Shown in pieces: positions 1-10,238 of a stretch of 64,000 nt of DNA. The notes beneath the pieces were generated by a model that was given only the letters and a program-made list of their open reading frames with translations, did not search any database and was not told the DNA's origin. Position numbers and translations under genes: made by a program. The DNA lies in contig JASANC010004694.1 of assembly GCA_030248135.1 (NCBI GenBank), positions 62,001-126,000 on the forward strand. The letters run 5' to 3'. Source of the stretch: Theristus sp. LFF4_11 (lineage: Eukaryota; Nematoda; Chromadorea; Monhysterida; Xyalidae). Numbering within the stretch: the first letter of the stretch is position 1; each line of letters opens with the position of its first letter.

Positions 1-1126
1 GTGTATGTCTGCGCTGTTGATGTTGTGTGTGTCTGTTTTTTTTTTATTCTGCGGTTGGCTGAACGCCCCGGCCTGGTCGCTTTTGACAGCAAAGAGAAAA
101 ATGTGTATCAGTGTACACGAGAGCAGAGCAATGTACACTGGCTCACTATAATAACAACAACGTGAATACTGGCCGCCACAAGCTTGTTATTGGCACACTC
201 TATTCAACTGCTCGCTCTCTGCTCACCTATGCACAATTGCGGTGACGACCACGGACACAGTAAATGTGTGTGTGCGCGTTGTTGTGTGTGTTCATGCGGT
301 GTGGGCGCTGCGTAGCCAACCGACAGAACGCAGTGCACTATGTGTTGGTATTGTGATGTTATTTCATGCGTGCGCACCAAGCAACGAAACGAACGTACAT
401 GACATGCTCGTTGCCAACTACATGCATATTCTACTGACAGTGCTGGTGGTCTGTGTGCCAGAAGCTCGCAGCCTCGCCGACAAGTGCACGCGGCAATTTT
501 TCGATTCCAGTTTTTTTCGCCATCATACGCTTTATGCATGTTGCAGAAGCGTACATACGCGCAGCTTCCACCGGCCTGGTTTATCATGTGTAGCATAGCA
601 GTCCCTTTGCGTTAATGTCAGTCGGTTGTCAATTAAATTCGCATTTTATGTTCACGTTTATATATTAGATCGCTTGTTGTGTGCATAAGTGCTTTCTATT
701 TGTACAATTTTGCGTCACATTTTTTGCGAACCAACTTAAATTTTTGACATCACAGGTTTTCCGCGTTTTTATTATCGTTATCCATGTCTTCAGAGCGGTT
801 CCACCAAAGTTTTTCAACCGAACTAGTTTTCGGGATCGGGAAACAAAGGATTCCACGTTGAATACAAGATTTCTACTTTTTTACAAAATTAAAGAATTGA
901 ATTCATCAACTATTTTTTTACTTCCAGACAGAATTTTCTGCACAGCGCAATAATTCACGTTTCGTAGTTAAAAACGTACAACCACAATGTGACGGCCGTT
1001 TCGGCAACCGACAGAGCAGCGTTCACTGACGACCAACAACGCGTGCACAGTGTTCTTCGTAGCATTCACGAACAAGCGCGGTGCGGCGTCACTTGGCACG
1101 CCAGCCAACCGCAGTTGCGAAATATC
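1..1126. other. No gene recognised; upstream of CTDSPL2
   Basis: Open frames here lack a convincing start, domain or splice context. The frame open at 989 is the 5' extension of the CTDSPL2 first exon. An ATG immediately followed by TGA lies at 987-992. No promoter motif could be assigned with confidence. Confidence 0.5.
987..992 (+). promoter_or_regulatory. Minimal start-stop uORF (ATGTGA) before CTDSPL2
   Basis: An ATG directly followed by TGA sits 135 bases before the predicted CTDSPL2 start. If it lies in the mature 5' leader it could stall scanning ribosomes, as known start-stop elements do. The transcription start is not visible, so this is inference. Confidence 0.25.
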
Positions 1127-4100
1127 ATGAATGGCTTGGTGACGTTGAAACGCGCCCGCAGTTCATCGTTGTGTGACAATGAGCGTTCAACAAAGTCGTC
1201 CGTTGTTGAGCGTCACAACAAACAAGTGCATGCCAAACGTAACAATGACAACTGTAAGCATTGTCCAGTAATCGGCATGTGCAACGGCAGTGACAGCGGC
1301 GACCAGAACACTCGCTCGGCCAGTGCAGACATTCAGCTGCGAAATGAGACCGATGATGAGCTGTACGGTCTAACGAATGGAGACATCGAGCACCAGGCAC
1401 ACTCGGGCGCAGCAGCGACACCACCGCCAAGCAAACGACACTGCTGCGCTTCAGACTCAAAACCGCCCGTCAATCATCACCAAAACCGATGTCACATGAA
1501 AAAACTGAACAATATTTCTATTCATAATGTTACGAATAACGACGGTAGCGCAAGTGAAAGCAGCACAGATGATGAAGATGATGTTCAGCATCAGGGAAAA
1601 CGCAAACGCGGGTTGATCAATGTAAGAACGTGTACTCTGGTCAAGCAGAACGGTTTGGTTGCAACTATGAACACCAATCACAGCGGTAGCAACCATTTTA
1701 ATCATTTGATCAATGGATTCTCGAAACAGCCACCAAGCAACGGCTACAACGTTGTGGTTGCATCAATGTCCAGCAATGCCATGACGTCTGTGTCAGCTGC
1801 CAATCAAGGTGAATCGTTTGCAAAGCTGCCGTTGCATTTTGATATTGATTGTACGGCACTTGCCAACAACATGCTACCAATGCAGACGTTCTTTCAGTAT
1901 CGCATGGTCATTCAAATGTTTCAGACTATATCAGCCATTCAAATGTTTCTGGAAGTTCCAAACCGATTGGTTCGTCGGCGTCAGTAGAAGTTTCAACAAG
2001 GGATCATCAAAAGACATCTTCACAATTAGTTCTTATTGAACAACATCCATTGCCTGGCAAAGATGGTTTGTTGATATTAGGGTTTGTGGTATGTGATGGA
2101 AACTTTTCAAACTGCTATTTTTTTGGTTTAGCTTCTCAGCAACAGGATTGTGGTGCGCAGCTGCCAATTGAAGTGGAACATGTACATGTGCACCAGTCCA
2201 CTGAACAAAGGCCAGAAGATGAGGAAGAACAGCAACAAGTAGTGCCATTTGAGTCAACTGTTACACAAATTACAGAGTTCGATGGCTTTATGGACCCGTG
2301 AGTTTGACTGTATAACCTAAAAAAGAAACTATTTTTTTGCCAACAAAATCAATTCTATTTTCAGTTATTACTTTATCAAATATCTTCCGCCGCTGCCCGA
2401 TGACGAATCAGTAATCCCAGTGTTGCCAATCCGTACTCGATCAACTCCTGAATTTTCTCTAGTCCTTGATTTAGTAAGCATGCCTAATTGTTTTTTTTTT
2501 GATAAATTTGAGAATTTCACATTTTTATGTATTCTTTATATTTAAACCGAGTTTAATAATCACACACAGCACAGATTTTTTAGGTTCTGCGCTGCGACTG
2601 AACGCGTGTGCAGACGTAGAAAGGAAACTAGTTTCAGTCTTGACGTGGCAATTCAGAATCGCCCAAGTGACTCTGCTCTGTTTCAGGGACTCGGATCACG
2701 GCTAATTTTGAATTCCCGCGTCATTCATGAAACTGTTTACCTATATCTATGCGCGCATAGAGTCTCGGGACCATATAAAAGATTATACTCACTTGTTTAA
2801 AAAAGTTTCATCTTATATGATCATCGTATGACAACGCGTACTCAACAAAATTAGCATTTTCACGATTTTGTTGAGCTAGCTCAAAAAATAGCGCGCTGCA
2901 AGTTTTGTTGAGCAATCGCTCTCAGGGTTTGTCGGAACTTTAACAAACTTTTTGTTTTCAGGACGAAACACTAGTGCATTGTAGTTTATCTGAACTGCCG
3001 GACAGCGCGCTTACGTTCCCGGTGCATTTTCAAGAGCAAATTTATCAGGTAGGCATCCCTCCCTTGGTATAAATACAATAAAGCCTCGGTAACGCCTCGG
3101 GTGTAAAAGATATCCTATTATTATAAAAAGTCGGAAGAGACGCGACGTACTTTTTTATTCATTTTTTGCACACTTAAAACAGAGTACCCCATTTTTTGTT
3201 ATATGACCCATTCATATTATTCTCATTTTGCTCCCAGCTAAGATAGCTCTTAGATATAAGTTTTCAAAAATTCGTTGTAAAAACTTATTTTTCAGGTTTA
3301 CGTCAGAGTTCGACCACACTTCCAGCAGTTTCTTGAGACGCTGTCAAAATGCTGTGAGATTATTGTATTTACAGCAAGCAAACGAGTGTATGCAGACAAA
3401 TTAATGAACCTATTGGATCCAGAAAAGCGATTGATACGGTAACTGAGAGGAAATTTTTCAACTCAAAAGTTTATTCAGATGTTTTATGTGGTATTAATGT
3501 AATGGTTCGTTGGAACAAGAAAGCACAAATAAATGCAAAAAGATGTTTTGTGGTATGCAAGTTGATACGAAGGGCGAACGAACAAGAGAAAGTGCAGCTC
3601 GTGTCGTGGTGGCAGTTTTTCTAATTTTTTTTGAATTTGTAATTGGCTAGTTAATATGCCCAAAATAAAAAACCGGTTTTTAATTTTTTTCTGATTGCTT
3701 GGCTTATTTGCTGATACGTAGGTGATCAAAAAATGCCAATTTTAAAAACGCTTCGATCTAGCGATTGCGTAATATTTGAGACTGAAATTTGCATCGTTTA
3801 TAGTCATTTAGTTCCCATTTGTTGCGTAAAAGGTATCCGGATGCTTGAAAACGTAAAACAGTGAACATGTAAAATTTTGTATGAAAGTACCGTTGTACCG
3901 TTATGCATAACAGAGTTATATTTTCGGCTGAAAATTTTACTCCACAAATGGGAAAGAAATGACTGTGGTGCAAATTTCAGCTTCAATGCAGTCGCGAGAT
4001 CGAAACGTTTTACAAATTGACGTTTTTTTCACCACGCTATACATGTTTGCAGACATCGATTGTTCCGAGACCACTGCATATGCGTTCAAGGCAACTACAT

Positions 4101-4759
4101 TAAGGATCTGCGCATTCTCGGCAGGGATTTATCGAAAACCGTCATTGTGGATAACTCACCACAGTCATTCGGATATCAGGTACATCCGTCGTTCTCAAAA
4201 AAGTTTCTGGTTTCTGAGGGTAGAAAATGGTACTTGCAGTGCTGGTACTTCTAAAAACTGTTTGCAGTACTTCCGCGTGAATTACTATTTTTGTGCGTTT
4301 CGAATACAGATTTTATAAATTCTACTATGAGTTCAGAGTTTCGTCCATTACCATGACCGTATTACTGGTTGTCGTTCTATTTTGCAGCTCGACAATGGCA
4401 TTCCGATTGAAAGCTGGTTTGAAGATAGAAATGATAGAGAATTGCTGAACCTTATTCCGTTTATCGAGGATCTCGCAGGGAACGTAAGTTCATGTACATT
4501 CTGCACATTGCCAAATTCTGACTTTGGTGTTTAAACGAAACAAAAACTAAAGCTACATATTATTCAATTTTTGATTATTCAACGAAGTTGTTTTAGTTTC
4601 GTAAGCTCTGTCAGTTTCGTCAGTTATGGCATGGCTTGCTTATTTAAACAGCTTGATGTGGACTTACCATCCTTTCATAAAACTTGGTTTTAGGACAAAG
4701 ACGTTCGGCCGATATTGCGGGCTCGGTATCGCATCCGTGATCTACTGCCTCCTGAATAA
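1127..4759 (+). CDS. CTDSPL2: CTD small phosphatase-like protein 2 (SCP/FCP1 family, HAD fold)
   Basis: Predicted exons: 1127-1808, 1898-2065, 2132-2297, 2365-2473, 2962-3048, 3296-3438, 4053-4179, 4388-4483, 4694-4759 (TAA). The family removes phosphates from serine, for example in the RNA polymerase II CTD. The N-terminal half is polar and low in complexity, with an acidic stretch (DDEDD). The C-terminal half is a full FCP1/SCP domain. The HAD nucleophile block reads [14 protein letters not shown] across the exon 4/5 junction, followed by [38 protein letters not shown] and the terminal RIRDLLPPE, the order seen in CTDSPL2. The first ATG of the open frame, 1127, is used as start. An upstream non-coding exon is possible. 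The 488-base intron 2474-2961 holds a dispersed repeat. Intron 2066-2131 (66 nt) is in frame and stop-free, so its retention would add 22 codons. The domain assignment is firm; the N-terminal boundaries are less certain. Confidence 0.93.
2590..2787 (+). repeat. Dispersed intronic repeat, copy 1
   Basis: About 200 bases inside CTDSPL2 intron 4 match a stretch in a TRPA1 intron at about 21132-21337. Shared blocks include CTGCGACT, GGAAAC-AGTTTCA, GGGACTCGGATC, TTTTGAATTCCCGCGTC, ATGCGCGCAT and GGGACCA. Copies are same-strand and diverged. No coding potential or clear terminal repeats were seen. Confidence 0.75.
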
Positions 4760-5554
4760 TGCGTGTGTTGTAAGCTGAGAATTATATGTTTTATCTCCGC
4801 ACCCAGCAGGAAGTTTTTACAATTTTTGTAGCCTCATCGTTTTCAAAGATTGCATTGTAATACGAAGTATACTGCTTACATTTTATTTTGTTGCCTGTGG
4901 TAGTAATCTAGCGTTTCGTTTTTTCCTTTTGATCATGCATTGGTTTCATCGTCATGTGCTTTTCATCACAGCGTGCGTACTTTAACTTTTGTAATCTTTT
5001 TTCAACGTAGTACAACTTTGATCCAGAAATACCAGGTCCGTTTGTGATTTTCATGTTCAAAGATCTACAAAAAGGCAGATTTCCCAAATTTATAAATTTT
5101 TAAAACGTTTGACATTTTTGGCAGTCAAGGGAATGTGATATTGTTACTGTGTTGCATGTTCATACCTTACTATAACTGATGTACTGCAAAAAAGTTTTAT
5201 AAATTTTTGTTAAATTTAACTGTGTCGAAGCAACATGGTCCCATTTACACAGCTGCCTCAATTACTGTGATTAGAATATGGTGAATTGTAGCATATTTTT
5301 TTATTTTAAAAACGTTGAGACTTTTTGTAAAATAACACAACAGTTGTTTTGTTGAAAGAGTTACAATAATCTATCTTAAGTAAACAAGTATTCGACACAG
5401 TTTTTTCAACAAAGCTGTTCCTGGTCTGAATGACCACAACTTTATGCATTTGTTGAGTGAAGTTAGACTAAACGCGCATGTAATAACCGATACGTTTCAA
5501 ATTGAAAAGGGCGTGCATAAAGGAGCCTTACCATTTAGATGAACCGATTGCATC

Positions 5555-5718
5555 TAGTTTTTTACTAAAGGGCTTGAAAATATTTTGAGTTTCATTTTTA
5601 ACTGAATGTGTCAGATGTGTTTGGTGGTACAGCTTATAGTTTTTTACTAAAGGGCTTGAAAATATTTTGAGTTTCATTTTTAACTGAATGTGTCAGATGT
5701 GTTTGGTGGTACAGCTTA
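5555..5718. repeat. 82-bp perfect tandem duplication
   Basis: The unit beginning TAGTTTTTTACTAAAGGG at 5555-5636 is repeated without visible mismatch at 5637-5718. The identity suggests a recent duplication or an assembly duplication. Confidence 0.95.
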
Positions 5719-6705
5719 TAGAGACAAAAATCAAGCTTCAGGTATTTTATATTTTATGATGAACGTTACATGTATATGTATTTCTGCTGTTGTCGGTGGT
5801 AACTAATAATTTTCAAACTAATAGTTAACGTTTTTGTTGTTGGTTTGTCACGTTGGCAACGGTATCATTGATTCAACTTTTCCTTTCTGAAAATCTGCAG
5901 ATACAAAAGAATCGCGGGCTGCGAAGAGTAAAGCTTCAGCAGTGAAAGCTCATGTACGTTACCTGAATGTCCCGCGATTCTACAGTGTTTAATGTTAGTG
6001 TGTTCCACTTTTTCAAATTACTCCTTGCAGGCAGGTCCACTTGAACTGTTCAAGTTTTTGCGAACCGATTGCATAGTATTTACAGTACTATTTGTTTTAT
6101 AGTTTCAAAATGCACTTATAAAATACCCCAAATAAAAATCCGGAAAAAATCATTTAGTGTGCGCAAGCTTATGCAAGCGGTTCTGATGGCTGACTGTTGA
6201 CAGTCTACTTTTTACTGTTGATCATAGATCAGGATCAGCATGTTCACACAGACTGGATTTTTTTCATATTGGTTAATATTTTTGCCCACCATGAAGACCG
6301 ACTTAGACAGACTTATGTTCTGGTTTTCTTTAAATTTTTATTTAAAGTTCATTTAAGACAATGTGTACCTCACATCTTCTGAGGTATATGTATCAATGCA
6401 AATATTCTCCACCTTCAGTTTTGTTTTTTATTGTGTTGCAATCTTGTCGTCATTATCTATTATTCTTATACTAATATTATTTGTTGTTGTATCGTTTTTG
6501 TGATTGTTGTATTATACCCATGCAGTCGTTGCCGGGCGCAAACAAGACTTCTAGAGCAGGCTTATACAGAGTCATATTTTTATTCTAAAGAACCGTGTGG
6601 TGAAGAAAACAAGTTGCACTAAAAATTCACAAATATACAGTACTTGAAAATGAGGCTATGAAGAAATAAAACAACTACACCGTTAGTGGACATTCTGTTC
6701 ATATA

Positions 6706-6945
6706 CAGGGTGGCCGAGCTAGAACTTCTCTACTTATTTTTGCAATTTCGCGCGCGTGTGTTGGCTTGACGGTTTTCGATAATTTTTTCAGGGTTTGTAT
6801 TAGACGCTAAATTTAATAATGTTTGTGTCAAACAAATTTTCATAGCGTCTAATACAAACCCTGAAAAAATTATCGAAAACCGTCAAGTCAACACACGCGC
6901 GCAAAATTGCAAAAATAAGTAGAGAAGTTTTAGCTCGGCCACCTG
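6706..6945. mobile_element. Palindromic foldback MITE with TA flanks
   Basis: The left arm starting CAGGGTGGCCGAGCTA is repeated inverted at the right end, and both are flanked by TA (6704-6705 and 6946-6947). The arms are over 100 bases each and nearly identical, with a loop of about 30 bases near 6813-6842. TA flanks and a CAGGG terminus fit a Tc1/mariner-type nonautonomous element. No transposase frame is present. Confidence 0.9.
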
Positions 6946-7012
6946 TATATTCGTGAAGTGCGAACAACTCGCAAAGATCTCTTATGAATTACAAAACTTC
7001 AACACAAAGTAT

Positions 7013-8811
7013 TCAGTTGAATGAGCGCAACAGACGCTGATTATTTTTTAAATCTGTTGACTTTTGTTTATGAAATCCATGGTGCTCTTTAAAACCACAA
7101 TGTACCAAGAACACATTGCTGAGCACAGCAAACTCATAGCCATCTTTATGCAATTCAATCAGTTGTGCAAGTCGATTGACACCGTACCTGACGAACCTGT
7201 AAAACTGCATTTTTAATAATATCAGTATCAGGTCAGAGCAGCAAATACTAGCCAGTAGCAGTCTAACATGCCTGGCATCATAGAGCGGAGCTTTGCGATG
7301 AACGACCACAAACGGCTCGTATGGCTGCTGCCAGTGGACCCAATAAACGGGACGCACCGTGTCTGTCGTTGTTAGTAGCCATTGTCTGTAATCCGTTGCC
7401 TTTTGAACGTGCCGATTCACAGCGTGATAGAACGGCCGAACATTGTTCAGTGCAATCTGCTCCAGCAAATCCTTCCGCGTGTATGGTGCGCGGTTATGGT
7501 CGTTGCGAAAACAAGACTGGTTCGTTTCAAATACTGGTATTACCATTGCCACCTGACTCAGTCGGGCAGCACCCATTTTTGACAGCATTTTTAACAGCGC
7601 CTGCAAGAATAAGCGATGAAAGTGCATAAGCTAGTACACAAAAAGCTTAAAGAATGAAAACTGCAAAAAGCGAGCACCTGATAAGTTCCTGTGCTTGGCA
7701 TGACGTCGACATCAACAACAAGGTGGTACATCTGTCGTGATAACATTCGACCGACGCTACGCAACAGGTTTGCCGGATATGGATGGAGAATTTCTTCATA
7801 ATTTTGCGTGTTTTCGTGTGGCGGGCGGCAGTTGCCTGATTTCCACGTACCACAGAAGCATGGATCGCGCTTGCACGGAGCGCCATTAAGTTGCTTAAAA
7901 TAGGAAATGTTTCAAAAAATGTTTAGGATGTAACAAAAAAAACCAAAAAGTTATCAGATCGACGGCACCGGAGATGTAAAGACAAGGTAAACAAATAAGT
8001 AAAAAAGATTCAAGCATTACGATATCAGGGTGTCTCAAAAAAACTACAATGAGCAAAACGGCTCGTTCTCGAGTTCGGTTAAATTTTTTAAGTCTGAAAT
8101 TTTAAGCACTGTTTAAAAAATGCTTTCAAATAAAAGTTTGACACAATAGCAAACATTTTTTGAACGTGTGAATTTTGTGCTGCAAATGTCAGACGTAAAC
8201 GTTGAACCAAACTGCAGAACAGGCCGTTTTACCGATTGTAGTTTTTCATGAAACATCCTGCACTTTACCCAGAAGTCGGCAGTGGGATGCACCATGTGCA
8301 CGTTGACCTGTAGTCCGAATTGCTTGTCTTTGCATCGCAGACAGCACAAATAACTGCAGATGCTGATCAGCTTATCAACGCTGGACACGAATACAACCAA
8401 CTCTATAGGACCTGACCATCGACTCAGCAACAGACTGAGAAAATGCAATTTATCTGTTGAACACTGCGTTATCAGTGCTACCGATTCGATTGGCCAAGTA
8501 GAACGTCGGTGAAACACCCACGCATGTGCCTAGAGAAACACCGATTATCATCAGTTTTGATGCAGACAAAGATCAAAATTGGGAACATTTAAAGTAACAT
8601 CTTTTGAAATATTTTCACTGACCTTGTGACGCAGCTGCAGTTCTGCGCCAGCGAACAAATGCCAGTCATCCTGGTCAGACGGAATCGCGTCACACCATTG
8701 CGTCGCGTTATTTGGCGACAACACTTCAACTCCGAATAATTGAGAGACGAATAGCAAGAAAACGACGATTTTTACTCCGGTTTCTGTTTTCTGTTGTTTC
8801 CAGTTTGACAT
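7013..8811 (-). CDS. B4GAT1: B4GAT1-like glucuronyltransferase (GT49 family)
   Basis: Predicted exons, 5' to 3': 8811-8623, 8529-8269, 7893-7678, 7600-7272, 7196-7013 (TGA), 392 residues. Human B4GAT1 is slightly longer. The vertebrate enzyme acts in the Golgi and adds glucuronic acid to xylose to prime alpha-dystroglycan matriglycan. The sequence shows a short cytoplasmic tail then a hydrophobic anchor (VKIVVFLLFVSQLFGV), as in type II Golgi enzymes. It has the metal-binding DxD motif in VVDVDVMPS at the end of exon 3, then VRPFYHAV, YEPFVV, PLYDARF, YGVNRL and FLVHCGFKEHHGFH near the C-terminus, the conserved GT49 order. The last intron (7271-7197, 75 nt) appears to use a GC donor: splicing at GCATGT joins DAR to FVRYG as in relatives. 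It is also in frame without stops. Intron 7894-8268 contains a MITE. Confidence 0.9.
8036..8260. mobile_element. MITE with about 25-bp TIRs in B4GAT1-like intron 2
   Basis: CAGGGTGTCTCAAAAAAACT at the left is matched inverted at the right (reading CAGGATGTTTCATGAAAAAC on the minus strand). The right end lies about 8 bases inside the intron from the splice donor at 8268. No transposase is present and no clear target duplication was seen. Confidence 0.75.
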
Positions 8812-10238
8812 GGCATTGTGCCACGATTGAACAAACCGTGCTGAAAAACAAAATGATGGACAATCTTTGATGTTCTCGGCTTGTTTGAAAAAAAAACAGT
8901 AGTGCAACTGCAATGCAGAGAACTGAAACGAACTGAAGGAATTCTGGAAATCATTCAAAAAGTACAACAATGCGAACAGCAGGCGCAAATGCAAAATCAT
9001 GATTTTTGAAGAAACAATTGTGATTTTTAAACAAAAGTTCGTGATTTTTGAGCAAAAATTTGTGGTTATATGAACATTTTGGGAGGGGTGCTGACTGCCG
9101 AGTCGTGAGGGTGTCGGGGGTTACCCATGAGAGGGGTCCGGGTTTTTACCGGTTTTGTCACGGGACCCCCACCCACCCACGGGGCGCAACTTCGTGCTAA
9201 GGGGGTACACACCCCGTCTTCTTCGGTACTGAATGCATTGCACCAAGAAGACAAAAGCCAAATGCACGCCGATCGACACGCGCAGCGCACTTAGAGTTCA
9301 TCTTCGCATTTTTTGTAAACTTTTTCAATTGTTTTTATTGGGATTTTTAAATTTTATTTTTTATGTGATTAAAAACGAATTTTCGTTATCAAAATTGTAG
9401 TTTCTTCTGAAAATGCGTTTAAGACACTTTCCACAGAAAGTTTTTGCCGGGAATTTCGTGTGGGCTTTGTTGTTGGCAGAATTTTCTGACAATTTCAACG
9501 TTCAGGCCAAAGGCCAAAAATCGACGTGCAAAGTTCAGATATTAATACAAGCATACAAGCTTCTGCAATTGGTTTATGATCTCGGTAATTGACTGGACAG
9601 CAGTAAAACAATTACGCTTCAACTGTGAAGAAAACTGCTTGTCAACTCTTGGCTGTTGCCGATTTGTCGTCTCGAAGGAGCGCGGCGTTTGTCCATGAAC
9701 CGTTGCGTTTTCTTTCTGAATTATTCAAGAAACTACTATGGAACACAAAAATCATTTGCAACGAGAAACACGACCTGGTTTTGGATCCACATGCTGCAAA
9801 AGGTCCAAATTGATGTTGGAAGGATAATTTTCATGAAAGCTTTGCTTATTTAGTGTTGAAAGTTCTGAAATTTTTAATTTTTTTGATTTAAAAAATCTAG
9901 ATCATCACTTTTTTAACCTTGCGCGCACCCTAGCACTTCTGTATTTGAAACGCACGCGCGCACACACACAATCTGTTTCGCTTTCTGAAACATTTTTTTT
10001 ACGAAACCGAACCTAAGCACGTGTATCGTCTACGGCGTTTCCTTCTGTGGAACTAATTGTGATGTGATGTGATAACAAAGTGGTACGCGGGAAGCGTACG
10101 TACAACGGTGATCATCTTGTGACAGTGCTTGAAATATGCTGACTGGGTTTGCCAGTGACACGCAGTTTTTTTAGACGGCTTGCACGTTGCTGATTCATGT
10201 CTCTGTGTGTGTGTACCATACTCAAGTGAAACAGCGCA
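8812..10238. other. Intergenic, divergent promoters of B4GAT1-like and S28 genes
   Basis: No supported gene. It holds a GC-rich block at about 9076-9215 with runs such as GGGACCCCCACCCACCCAC, unlike the AT-rich surroundings. I could not identify it. Confidence 0.45.

Larger units (their letters stand above)
4760..7012. other. Intergenic region between CTDSPL2 and B4GAT1-like gene
   Basis: AT-rich sequence without a supported gene. It holds an 82-bp tandem duplication (5555-5718) and a 240-bp palindromic element (6706-6945), listed separately. Confidence 0.6.

Noticed and set aside
204..598. Overlapping open frames on both strands
   Set aside because: No domains; composition-driven overlap in a GC-richer patch.
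9076..9215. GC-rich block considered as a structured RNA or tRNA
   Set aside because: No cloverleaf or internal promoter boxes could be fitted, so it is left unidentified.
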